The notes under the pieces: generated by a model
Databases searched by the model: none
Told to the model about the DNA's origin: nothing
The model's input: only the letters and a program-made list of their open reading frames with translations
Assembly: GCA_022702545.1 (NCBI GenBank)
Contig: JAHRBC010000001.1
Location: 992,001 to 1,056,000 of the forward strand
DNA from: Phycomyces nitens
Lineage: Eukaryota > Mucoromycota > Mucoromycetes > Mucorales > Phycomycetaceae
DNA length: 64,000 bases
Direction of reading: 5' to 3'
Position numbers and translations under genes: made by a program
Shown here: piece by piece, positions 44,985 to 54,409 of the stretch
Layout of the letters: every line of letters begins with the position of its first letter
How positions within the stretch are numbered: the first letter of the stretch is position 1

Positions 44985-46187
44985 TCAAGAGGGCCAAGTC
45001 CTGAAGAACAGGGGACGCAGTTCCACCCCACCTCATTGCATACTTGATGGCAGTGATATTGTTGCTCTGTATGTAGAACACCTTGTTTCAGCACTGGTTC
45101 ACATGAAGCTGGAGAGCAAACAGGGTGATCTTCAATTTGCAGGCATTTATGGAGGTGGCCTTCTCCTCTGGGGTCTAGAGCCCAGACGTCTCCATCATCA
45201 TGCTGGCGATGCCCCAACTCAAATCCAAGGCATCTACTTGGATGTTGAGTGCAGGTTTGGTCTGCAACAGCAGACAAATTGGCATGCCATTGATCATCTT
45301 GGCATTCTGGAGCCACCACTCCAACTCCAGTCTGGCATCCAAGGATATTGAACACCAACTCTCCCACTTTGAAACCTGGTGTAGGCTTTGAGCTAGGTCC
45401 CTCTGGAGGTACTGGACCCTTATCAGCGCCTCACCAATTGCTGGGATCATTGCTGTGAATTTCCCTATCATGGACACAAGTTGGTGGCAAGACTGGGGGC
45501 GAGAGAGGGCATGCTTGATCTTGTCCCAAAGATTGAGCATCTTTGCCTTTGGGACAGACAACTTCATGGTTTTTGTGTTGAACAGAAAACCCAGGAATTC
45601 TTGCTCCTGTGACAGGGTTGTCACACTCTTCTTCTCATTGATTACAAACCCCAGTGAGGTGAGGTGGGCCAAGGTCTTCTTTGTCACCTCTATTGTCTCC
45701 TCGGGCGTTTTACCCACCAAGCAAATATTGTCCAGGTAGTACACCAATTGGATCCCCTGTGCTCAAAGGGGTTCCATGGCATACCTCATCAACTTTGAGA
45801 AAACAAAGGGTGCAGCACAGAGTCCAAAGGCCAATGCCTTGAAGCAAAAGACAGACTGCCGATACCTGAAACTCAGGAAACAATGGCTCTCTTCATGGAC
45901 TGGGACCACCAGGTATGCATCCTTGAGGTCAATTTTTGTCATGAACAACCCCTTCCTCAAAATGTCCTGCAATGCTGGGACTCCCTCCATCTTGAAGTGC
46001 TGGACCTGCACCAATGCGTTTACATGCTTGCAGTCCAGGATCAGGCATTTCTTGGTCTTCTCCTGGAGGACAAACATTGGCAATAAGAAATGGTTGTCCT
46101 CACCCAGTGACCTTTCCACGACTCCTGTAGCCAGGAACTTTGCTACAGCATTGTTTATATCTGTCAAGGCTTCTTCTGTTGACGGAC

Positions 46188-46205
46188 GGGGGGGGGGGGG
46201 GGGGG
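46188..46205 (+). repeat. Homopolymer run of 18 G in DIRS 2 RT
   Basis: A pure G tract in coding sequence; the count is prone to replication slippage or sequencing error and changes the frame upstream of RT. Confidence 0.85.
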
Positions 46206-46543
46206 CAAGAACCATGGAGTGGGAGTAGAATGGAACTAGATCTGATCTCCATTCTTGACAATGGACAATGAACAAGGGCCAACTGTGCAGTGTCAAACTC
46301 TCCCAGGCTTTGTGAAAGTGTTGGAGGTGCCCACCTGGGAGTAATCCACTGTCGAGGGATGGAAGTGGACTGCAAGGTGCCTCTGTATGGACCAATGGTC
46401 CCTCTACTGTCCTCCCCCCACTGGTAGACAGGGTTGGGACTCGGTTCCTGGTTGGCTGGGCTGGCGGGGTGGGAATGATCTTGATTGGTTTCCCCTTTCC
46501 CTGTCAAATCCACGGCCATTGCCTTGACCTCGTTGGGGAAACC

Positions 46544-47203
46544 TCAAGCCTTGTCATTGGTTGCCTGAACTGGCGGCTTGAGTAATGACTGTATGCTCAA
46601 ATTTGTCTTGTTTGAGTGTCTTGAGAAACTCTGGATCATAGAGCAACTCTTTGCCATCCTCTTCTTTATGTGCTCAGGAACTCCACAGGCTTTGTCAGAC
46701 CAGACCTTGACATCATCTTCCGCACTGACAGCTGCAGCGTAAATGAAAACTGTGCTTTGTCTTGTTCTCTCCTCAAAGGCTTGCATAGAGTCGAGGAGTG
46801 GGTGGTCTTCATAGCTTGGATCGGCAAGGATGGACCCAAATTCTTCATAAAGAATGGCAGCGGCATTTGCCAGCATTCTAAACTTCTCTGCATCCTTGAG
46901 TTTTCCTTGGATAGCAGAGGATGTTGGCACAGTTGACTTCTGGATATCCGGGGCAATGACCTTGTTGACAACCAAAGGGCAAGTGCACTGGCCTCCTTTG
47001 TAGGAGGGTTGAGCTCGGGCAAAGGACAAGCAAATCTTCTTGAGGGCTGCCCTGGGCAGTTCAAGGTCACCCCTGATTTTGTTGGAGAGCTGGTAGGACA
47101 GTTCGAGATGCTGTTGTTTCTCTTGTTCCCACTGATGCTTGAATGCAAGCAACTCTCTGATTTCTTTGACTGAAATAGGTAACTCATTGTTCATTGTGAT
47201 CAC
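46544..47203 (-). CDS. DIRS 2 gag-like protein (N-terminal part)
   Basis: 219 residues. Predicted helix KHQWEQEKQQHLELSYQL near the start, then a globular part (KFRMLANAAAILYEEFGSIL) that matches nothing I know beyond DIRS Gag. A stop (TGA) ends it. Just beyond, another frame encodes an Arg/Gly-rich tail (RGQGNGRGFDRERG), so the original protein was probably longer and is now frameshifted. Confidence 0.7.
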   Translation of the reverse strand: MITMNNELPISVKEIRELLAFKHQWEQEKQQHLELSYQLSNKIRGDLELPRAALKKICLSFARAQPSYKGGQCTCPLVVNKVIAPDIQKSTVPTSSAIQGKLKDAEKFRMLANAAAILYEEFGSILADPSYEDHPLLDSMQAFEERTRQSTVFIYAAAVSAEDDVKVWSDKACGVPEHIKKRMAKSCSMIQSFSRHSNKTNLSIQSLLKPPVQATNDKA

Positions 47204-47249
47204 TTAGTGTTACAAGGTAAAACTTTAATCTAGCCTCGATGTGTGACTT

Positions 47250-47332
47250 GGAAGAGATATAGTCTTAGTATAGAAAGATAATTTGTTTTAAAAAAAGAAT
47301 AAAAAAGCGTGGCTTAGGAAGCCTAAACCTCA
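47250..47332 (-). repeat. Right inverted terminal repeat of DIRS 2
   Basis: Reverse complement of about 41139-41222. Confidence 0.88.
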
Positions 47333-47383
47333 TTCTTGGGACTTCATCCCCTTGAACAATCTAAATAGACTCTGTAATATGCC

Positions 47384-47725
47384 TGTTGTATTTGGCATAA
47401 TGGTATATCAGAGAAAAGTGATATATAAACCCAGATAGCTGGATTATCTGAAATCAAGACAAACTATACCATCCAGAAATCCTTATCCAAATATGAAAAT
47501 ACCATACCCAATCTATTGTGGGACAAAGTCCCAAAATACCTATTAACTGATAACACAGCTATTATGATAATGAATATCCAAGCTGATAAGAATTATAACA
47601 ATAATTATAAATACTAAGTTAACATACTTCTTGAATCAATAACTGGATATACTTTAACTTTTTATAAACCACAATAAAGAATCTCAAAGTATCCACCATC
47701 CCATTTTTCTACTACAAATATCACA
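47384..47725 (+). repeat. Solo LTR, family T (copy 2)
   Basis: 342 bp, nearly the same as 11709-12049, with the perfect 5-bp duplication ATGCC. Confidence 0.93.
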
Positions 47726-47746
47726 ATGCCAACAAATAGTCATTGT

Positions 47747-47972
47747 TGTAGCAAAATTAATCAAAACACAATATGTCAATTTTACTTGTAATTTATTTCC
47801 AAAGTAAAAGAGAAACTAAATTTCTGTATATTCTAGAATTTGTGTTTAAGTATCTGGCTGAGTGTTAATATGATAATAATTGGTAGCTTAGTTTAAATCT
47901 ACTTGTGTAGATTTCACTATGTAGCTTTTGTTATCCCATAATAAATTATTGTACTATGGTGGTTTTACCACA
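47747..47972 (-). repeat. Solo LTR of the gypsy element 3 family
   Basis: 226 bp with only a few differences from the LTRs of 34074-39792; flanked by the perfect 5-bp duplication ATTGT. It lies about 20 bp from the family T LTR. Confidence 0.95.
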
Positions 47973-47977
47973 ATTGT

Positions 47978-50900
47978 CTAATAGATATATGTTAATATTT
48001 GTAGATAAACAATATGTAATACCAAAATATTGGTTCACTTACAAGATATAGCCATTGGAATGGCCAGATAATTTTAATCAGGAATCCATATAAGACCATA
48101 GCAAGACGTCTGTTATAGATGTTATTAAAGAGGACATATTTATAATATAAAAGGTTTACCAGAATATTATATTGAGATGGATAGAAAAATAGGATTCACA
48201 GCTATATATAAAAGAGTGGTTTAGTTAATAAAGAATAGCTTTAGCATAATATGATCTTACCTTTGGATATACAGCCAAGTGCAATAGAGATCCCCATAAT
48301 ATATTTATAAGCAGTTACCTATGAATAATAAAATATATTGAGTAAAAAATATGTTTACAAGAGAAAGAAAAGAATTAATTACCAGAGTATTTTGCGGGAA
48401 TATTTAGGCACAAAAAAATAAAAAAAAGGAAAAATAAATACTTTGTATTAAAAGGCTGTTTGACCCTGATAAAATGCGGGTAGTAAAAATAATAATCCAA
48501 AAGAATATTCCTGTCGTCATTTTCATATCTTTGTGGTTTATAGTTTATTGTGTTGAAAAAGATGTCTAGATATAGAACAAGAGTGTACACAATGCTGTTA
48601 AATAGCAATGAAACTATAAGACAATTTATTATTTTCAGTCAACCTTTTTACTTGCAATTATACTGGCCATATTTCTCTTCCTCCTTATGAGAATAACCAA
48701 GATAATAATCGATTTGTTTATTATTTCTACTACAATTAATTTCACGATATAGTTACAAGAAGTAGAATTTTTTGTATTGGTTATTGGATTTAAATAACCG
48801 TGACAAGAAGTAGAAATAAATCACAAACAAATATCACATCTAAAAAGCTCTACTTTATTATTCTATCTAATAGAACATATTGAATAATATAATTACCGTC
48901 AAAAATGAAAAAGTTTATTATGTTTAACTTCAGTTTACTAATGGTAAGATAATATAGTAGTTTGCTATGAATGAAACCACTCAATTTCTGTAGTGTTAGT
49001 TTAATATTATACTTATTGTATTTGCATATCTATAAGTATGGTAAAGACATCTATAATCAATCCCAATATTCAATATAACTGGTAAAGCAGTTGCAGATTA
49101 TAAATTCTAACATCAGTATAAAAAAGACAGGAATACAGATAAGCAATATTATTTTAATTTTTATCTTAATTGATACCAACTACTTCTGCTCATTAAAAAC
49201 TTCACTATATTAAGTCTCACTTTACTTACAATGTCTTTTTACTTTTATTACCTTATTCTAGTATTTATCAACCCTAAATATCCCAATACTTTTTAATAAA
49301 ATAAGATTATAAAAGCTAAAGATACAGATATGAAGATTTAGAAAGTTTTTTTTTTTCCAGAATCAGATCTATGAGATATTTTATTAGAAATATAAAGAGT
49401 TATGATTTAAATTATATTATAGCTATTCCAGGTATAAAATACTAGAGAAAAGCCTTTACATGTATAATATAATCATGAGTACCCCACAAAAAAACAAGAT
49501 ATGTTATCATTTAAGAGTTAATTTTGCAATTCAAATACAATTAACTTTTAGTAAATATTATTAAATATTAAAATAATCTTTATTAAAATCTATTACATGA
49601 ATAAATTCAGCAATATATATACATACATACATGCATTTGTTTCAAATCTAGTGTTTGAATCTATCAATAACTAAATAATTAATTTATTCAAGTTGACTGT
49701 CTTTAATATAGGAACCAGGTTTTACTTGCTGTTATAATTATTTTAAACAATCTCAAAGTACCATATATACAGATCTTACTATACCTTTTTTTTATCAACT
49801 ACCTTGAGCCAGCTAAAAATGCCAGTACTAAAGAAACTAATTTAAAGTATTAGTCCTAAATGTATAGATATGTACAGTATAGGATACAGACAAATTTATT
49901 AATTTATATAAAATATATATAGTCTGTATTAATTTACTTTTTTTTTGATAATTATATAATAATCTTTCTATTTAAATTTATACTGGTCAATAATGTCCAA
50001 AAGAAAATACAAAATCATCACACACCTTTTACTAAATGTTAATATTTCCAGCCAATCCAATATATCCACATAAACTATTATGATAGATCCAGAGTTATTT
50101 TTACCCGTGTTATTTGCAATGTTTATATCTAGTTATTTTAAAGTAATAATTCTTCTTTTGCTCTTAAACTTTGATTTTTGACGTCTTTCTAGATACAATA
50201 TTAAGCTTAAATAAACGACATATGATAACAAGGATATATATATTGATTATTAAACAGAAACTTGTCTATACTTTTTAAATTAATTTAACTGATTATGATG
50301 GTAAAACCTGTGGGAATATCTTTAAATTTTTTCAAAGAGCTGGGACCAACCCGGGAAGATGTGACTAGAGAGAAGGCGAGGATAAGCAAACACGTTGGAC
50401 ATGGTATTGACCAATTCGAATAAACTTTGTAATCACCAATGTTTGGAAAGCTATAAGCTAATTTATATTCTTACAGTTAATTGAACTTATTCAACTTTAC
50501 GAGTATCTACTATACCATATTACTAGTATTGTGAGTAATTTGTTTTTGTATAATATCAAAAACTAACCATCGTGGCACCGTTTTTCAATATTGAAACAAC
50601 TTATAAAAGTACCCGATTAATTTTCCAAAAGGTCTATATACTAATATAAATATCAATTATTTTTCAACCAAAACGTAGTGGATCATTGAAATTTCCAATC
50701 TTTTAAATCATAGCCTTTTACTTATCACTGTGTATTTTAGTAGGATACATCATTATAACTCAACGAAAGGAACATATACAAAGGTTTGGTAAGAAATACG
50801 TTTTCAGGTTGTAATGTTCCTTTATATATTGATTAAAAAAAACAGAGAAAGTTTTGTATGATATGGCTTACGATACACGATCTAAAAGTTTAAAGACCAG

Positions 50901-51047
50901 TTTCTTTCTCAAGAAAAGCCAAATCATATAAGCACATGTATACTTTTTACAAAAGCAAGCGCTTATACCCATCTCCAAATAAAGCTTATGACATATCTGG
51001 TTTTATGACTGTAGAGCTATAACTTAGTAGAATGTGCAATATTTTGC

Positions 51048-51079
<32 letters not shown>

Positions 51080-51104
51080 TGGTTTATTGTGTAAAAGTGA
51101 CTAT
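47978..51104. other. AT-rich gap, no gene seen
   Basis: Strongly AT-rich with short spurious frames only. A CACTA-like right tip (TTTCTGTAGTG) ends at 48995 without a clear partner. A long T run near 51050 lies past the 3' end of the peroxidase gene. Confidence 0.55.
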
Positions 51105-52530
51105 TTATACATTAACAGTCTTGAACTTATATTCTTTATCGCTATCATCAAAATGAACACCGAGCTCAATGAGTTTCTTATAAGCCTTTGCAAAATCTTC
51201 AAAGAACTTGTCTTGATCTTTGGCATACAGTTCAAAGTATTTCCGGAATTCCTTGTCGTTGTACATATAAATTTCAGCAGGGAGCATCATAACATCTGGA
51301 TTTTCTTTGGAAACCCATTGCCAGACACCACTAGGAAGTTCCTTTTTAACCCACTCTCGTTCTACGAGAGCGGTAAAGTATTCGTTATCGAATATAGTAG
51401 GAGCTTCATCCCATGGACCCTCAAATCCACTGCGGTCAATATGGCATCTACCAACAGTATGACCACCAACAAGAGCAACTATCTCTTGGTCGTTGAAACC
51501 CTAGCACAATATCAATTGTATTAATATACACACATTTTTTTAAAAAAATATTCAAAGTTGTAATTATATGTATCTTACCATGCGGTAGAATATTTCACGA
51601 ATATGGTCTTGCTTTTTCATACCATCCGGAAGACGGCCATCTGGTGTACATTGCTTGGCAGTGAGAGCATCTGCACGACCTGGTCTCCAGGGAATTGTTG
51701 GGCCGCCCTAATGTAACACAAGTAAGTAATGTGTACGTCAAATATATCACGTTTTACACCATACCATTTCCTGAACAGCACATACACCAGCAAGAGTCCA
51801 CAGATCGCCATAACTAATTTCTGGGTGTTTTTCATGCACCTTTTCCAAAATGTTGCGAGCGATATCTAGACCTTTGTTTGCAGCATGGCCTGATTCAGGC
51901 AAGAAGCCTAAAATACACCAAAGCTTTTAAGAAAAAAAATGTCCCGACCTTTTAAACATGGTTGTATTTTCTTACGCATAGTTGCACCATTGCTTCCACC
52001 AGTATCAGTATTCTTGTCATACGTTCCAGAACAATGCCAGGAAAGACGAAACAATAGAGGTGCATAAGAGCCATCATCAAAGCTAGAAAAATGACATTAA
52101 AAAACCATCCACTCACTTCAAATAAACACAACTTACTATTCATCTTGATCAAGCAGCTCAGCAATCTCCTTGTAGATCTGTTCATAGTCAATGTCCTTTT
52201 TCTTTTGAGTAGTGACTTTCTTGATAGATTTCTCAGAGTTATGATAGTAATATCCAGCAGCGCCACCAAGAGCAGTCATTCCTAGGAGATTTCTTATCTT
52301 AGTTTACAATAGATTATATCTTTCCCTAAAATACTAGATTTACCCAAGAATAGCAAGAGGTTATTGCTACCACCTGGTTTGTTGTCTGTGGCATATCCAC
52401 GACCAAGTTTTGGAGCAGAACGGATACCAGTGCGAGCTGAAAGGGCTGCTGATGATCCACCAAGAGTGATAATTGATCTTGGACCCAGACGAGAGGGGTC
52501 AACGCGCTTTAATGCTGAGCGCCAAAACAT
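51105..52530 (-). CDS. ccp1: Mitochondrial cytochrome c peroxidase
   Basis: Six exons: 52344-52530, 52137-52281, 51976-52082, 51775-51907, 51579-51717 and 51105-51500 (1107 nt, 368 residues; yeast Ccp1 is 361). Introns are 50-80 nt with GTAAG/GTATG/GTAAAT donors. It reduces hydrogen peroxide to water with electrons from cytochrome c in the intermembrane space. The N-terminus is basic and Ser/Arg-rich (a mitochondrial targeting signal), followed by a hydrophobic stretch ([20 protein letters not shown]) like the bipartite presequence of yeast Ccp1. Distal haem residues Arg, Trp and His are in [15 protein letters not shown]. The proximal His is in [13 protein letters not shown]. The radical Trp is in GPWDEAP, and the Asp partner is in [12 protein letters not shown]. 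Complete and apparently functional. Confidence 0.96.
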
Positions 52531-53056
52531 GTTTTGGTTTCAAGAGATAGTGAAAGTCAAAAAAAGAGAGAGAGGGGGGTTTAGTTAAAAGAAAGATGAT
52601 TTTGAGCCATGATAGTTGAGTATTTGTAGTTTATCTGAGATTCAAATAATGACAGACATTCTTCTTCTGCATTTAGCCATCCAATGAAAACTTCCTTTAG
52701 TGTGGCTGACTAACCCATCAGTCCGTGCGATCCCAGGATTCATGCTCGATTGTACAACTTCAATTCAAGTGATGACACTCCAAAAAAAAAAGCAATTCAC
52801 GATACTTAAATATAAGACGGGATGTAAAATAAAATCGCACATTTCAAAAATAAACTAGAAAAAAAAGCGCATTTATATTCTCCAGATTTTGTTATCCCAG
52901 CCTCCATACAAACCAACAAAACTCCCAGTACTTGTTCTAAAGACATCTCTATAGTATACAGTCAATACATAGCCGTTTCTTTCCAGTGATATATTGAATC
53001 CATTGGATCAAGGTATTTCAAGAGCAAATAGTTATGAGTAGAGCCTCATGGTATTA
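52531..53056. promoter_or_regulatory. Upstream region of ccp1
   Basis: A GC-richer patch at about 52670-52775 contains CCAAT at 52681-52685, about 150 bp before the start codon. CCAAT boxes recruit HAP complexes at many fungal respiratory and haem genes. That role here is inferred only. The Tc1 element begins 527 bp upstream of the start codon. Confidence 0.3.
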
Positions 53057-54407
53057 CAGTCACACCGAACTTTGTTAAATAAAATTGAAAAAAATGATAA
53101 AATTTTATACCTATTTCAAAAAAAGAATCTACATTTCTCAACACATCATTAATCAAATCAACATGCCAACTGAAGAAACTGAGAAAAACACTCGTGAACC
53201 ATATATGGAACGATCACTTGAAAAATACTTTGGAGTTTTTTACCTCTCAAAAGCCAATCTTTCACTTCGTAAGATTTCAGAGCTTGTTGAGATAAGTATT
53301 CCTAGTGTGCAAACGATCAAAAGACGAATCAAGCTGCATGGTAGTCCATTACCTCGAACATCAACTGGTGCTCCAAGAAAAATTGATGAGAGAGCAGAAA
53401 GACACTTGGAAAGAATTATACGGGAGGATCCATTTGCCTCGTATAATCAGCTCAGAACGGAATTAAGCAACATGGAGATCAATGTCTGTAAAGACACTTT
53501 AATTGCATCTGTCAAGCGGCTTGACTTCAAATCTTGTGTTGCTGCACATAAGCCTCGCTTAACAGAAAGACACAAGAAGAATAGACTTCGCTGGGCCAAA
53601 GAACGAGTGAACTGGACAGACGACCAATGGAATAACGTCATTTGGTCTGATGAGTCTCGTTTCTGCTTGAACAGTAACGATTGTGGCAAGCGAGTGCTCC
53701 GAAAAGTTGGAGAAAGATATGAAGAAAGGAATACCATGTCAACAGTGAAGTGGGGAGGCGGTGGCATCATGGTTTGGGGCTGCTTTTGGGGTAAAGGATT
53801 TGGTCCTTTGAAGATTGTCAAGACGGATTCCGTAAACCAAGATGCATATGTAGATATTTTGGCATCTACATTCCATCCTTGGTTTAAAACCATTACCGAA
53901 AGTGAGGAGAGAGACTTCATCCTTCAGGAAGATGGTGCAAGCTGCCATACGGGTAGATATGCTCGATGGTGGAAGGAGACTCATCAGATCAGGGGATTTG
54001 AGTACTGGCCAGCTCAAAGCCCTGATCTGAACCCCATTGAGCATATATGGAGTGCTCTTGAAAGGCAGGTTGAGAAGAGGAGAACCTCTATCAACAATCT
54101 AGATGATTTGGAGGTAGCCCTACAAGAAGAATGGGCGAGGTTGGGCATCGAGTATGCAAAGCGTCTAGTTGGGAGCATGCAAAGAAGATGTCAAGCGGTG
54201 ATTGATGCCCGTGGTGGTACAACAAAGTACTAAAAAAAACTATTTTTTTTTCAACATTTATAAAATATATATAATAACCTTTGTTTCTACAAAATATAAG
54301 AGTTCTAGCTATTTTATTCATAGAGTAAATACTTCTTGAAAAAGGTGTATACCTATTTTTGAAATTGCTTGAAATTTATTTTTATTTAACAATAATCGGT
54401 GTGACTG
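53057..54407 (+). mobile_element. Intact Tc1-like DNA transposon
   Basis: 1351 bp, flanked by TA on both sides. Inverted repeats of about 70 bp (imperfect) start CAGTCACACCGA and end TCGGTGTGACTG. It holds one unbroken transposase frame. Complete ends and frame suggest recent or possible current activity. Confidence 0.95.
53163..54233 (+). CDS. Tc1/mariner-type DDE transposase
   Basis: 356 residues from the chosen ATG (MPTEETEKNTREPYMERSLE). An in-frame ATG at 53085 lies inside the inverted repeat and would add 26 low-complexity residues, so I did not use it. The N-terminal part has helix-turn-helix character (KISELVEISIPSVQTIKRRI) followed by a Tc1-type linker, for binding the repeat ends. 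Catalytic residues: D in VIWSDESRF, D in FILQEDGASCHTG, E in SPDLNPIEHIWSALE. I count 35 residues between the last D and E, so DD35E rather than the classic DD34E. It cuts the element out and inserts it at TA. Confidence 0.95.
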   Translation: MPTEETEKNTREPYMERSLEKYFGVFYLSKANLSLRKISELVEISIPSVQTIKRRIKLHGSPLPRTSTGAPRKIDERAERHLERIIREDPFASYNQLRTELSNMEINVCKDTLIASVKRLDFKSCVAAHKPRLTERHKKNRLRWAKERVNWTDDQWNNVIWSDESRFCLNSNDCGKRVLRKVGERYEERNTMSTVKWGGGGIMVWGCFWGKGFGPLKIVKTDSVNQDAYVDILASTFHPWFKTITESEERDFILQEDGASCHTGRYARWWKETHQIRGFEYWPAQSPDLNPIEHIWSALERQVEKRRTSINNLDDLEVALQEEWARLGIEYAKRLVGSMQRRCQAVIDARGGTTKY

Positions 54408-54409
54408 TA

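Larger units (their letters stand above)
44469..46395 (-). pseudogene. DIRS 2 reverse transcriptase and RNase H
   Basis: RT frame from HLQHFHKAWESLT through CLILDCKHVNALVQVQHFKM and KIDLKDAYLVVPVHE to YYLDNICLVG, where the box reads LDN instead of LDD. RNase H (IQVDALDLSWG) continues past a TAG at 45175 and a TGA at 45088-45090. It is cut by an LTR (44698-44984) and resumes with ISHIAGIANVTADRLSQ down to the CACTA insertion. A TGA at 45763-45765 lies between the RT halves. A run of 18 G (46188-46205, plus strand) encodes a Pro stretch, and its length sets the frame. Confidence 0.85.
41070..47370 (-). mobile_element. DIRS-like retrotransposon 2 (inactivated, with nested insertions)
   Basis: Inverted terminal repeats of about 83 bp lie at about 41139-41222 and 47250-47332. 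An internal complementary region at about 41287-41401 copies the outer sequence of both ends, the DIRS hallmark. Gag-like, RT, RNase H and tyrosine recombinase frames run on the minus strand. A 1.8 kb CACTA element (42671-44468) and an LTR (44698-44984) have inserted into it. Confidence 0.88.

Noticed and set aside
40045..48995. A possible 9-kb CACTA element from CACTACAAAAGTC to TTTCTGTAGTG
   Set aside because: The 3-bp flanks (CAA and TTA) differ, and the rest of the interrupted family V LTR does not resume after 48995.
52670..52790. Possible C/D snoRNA upstream of ccp1 (a GTGATGA and CTGA boxes)
   Set aside because: The boxes are not in the right order and spacing on either strand, and no terminal stem is visible.
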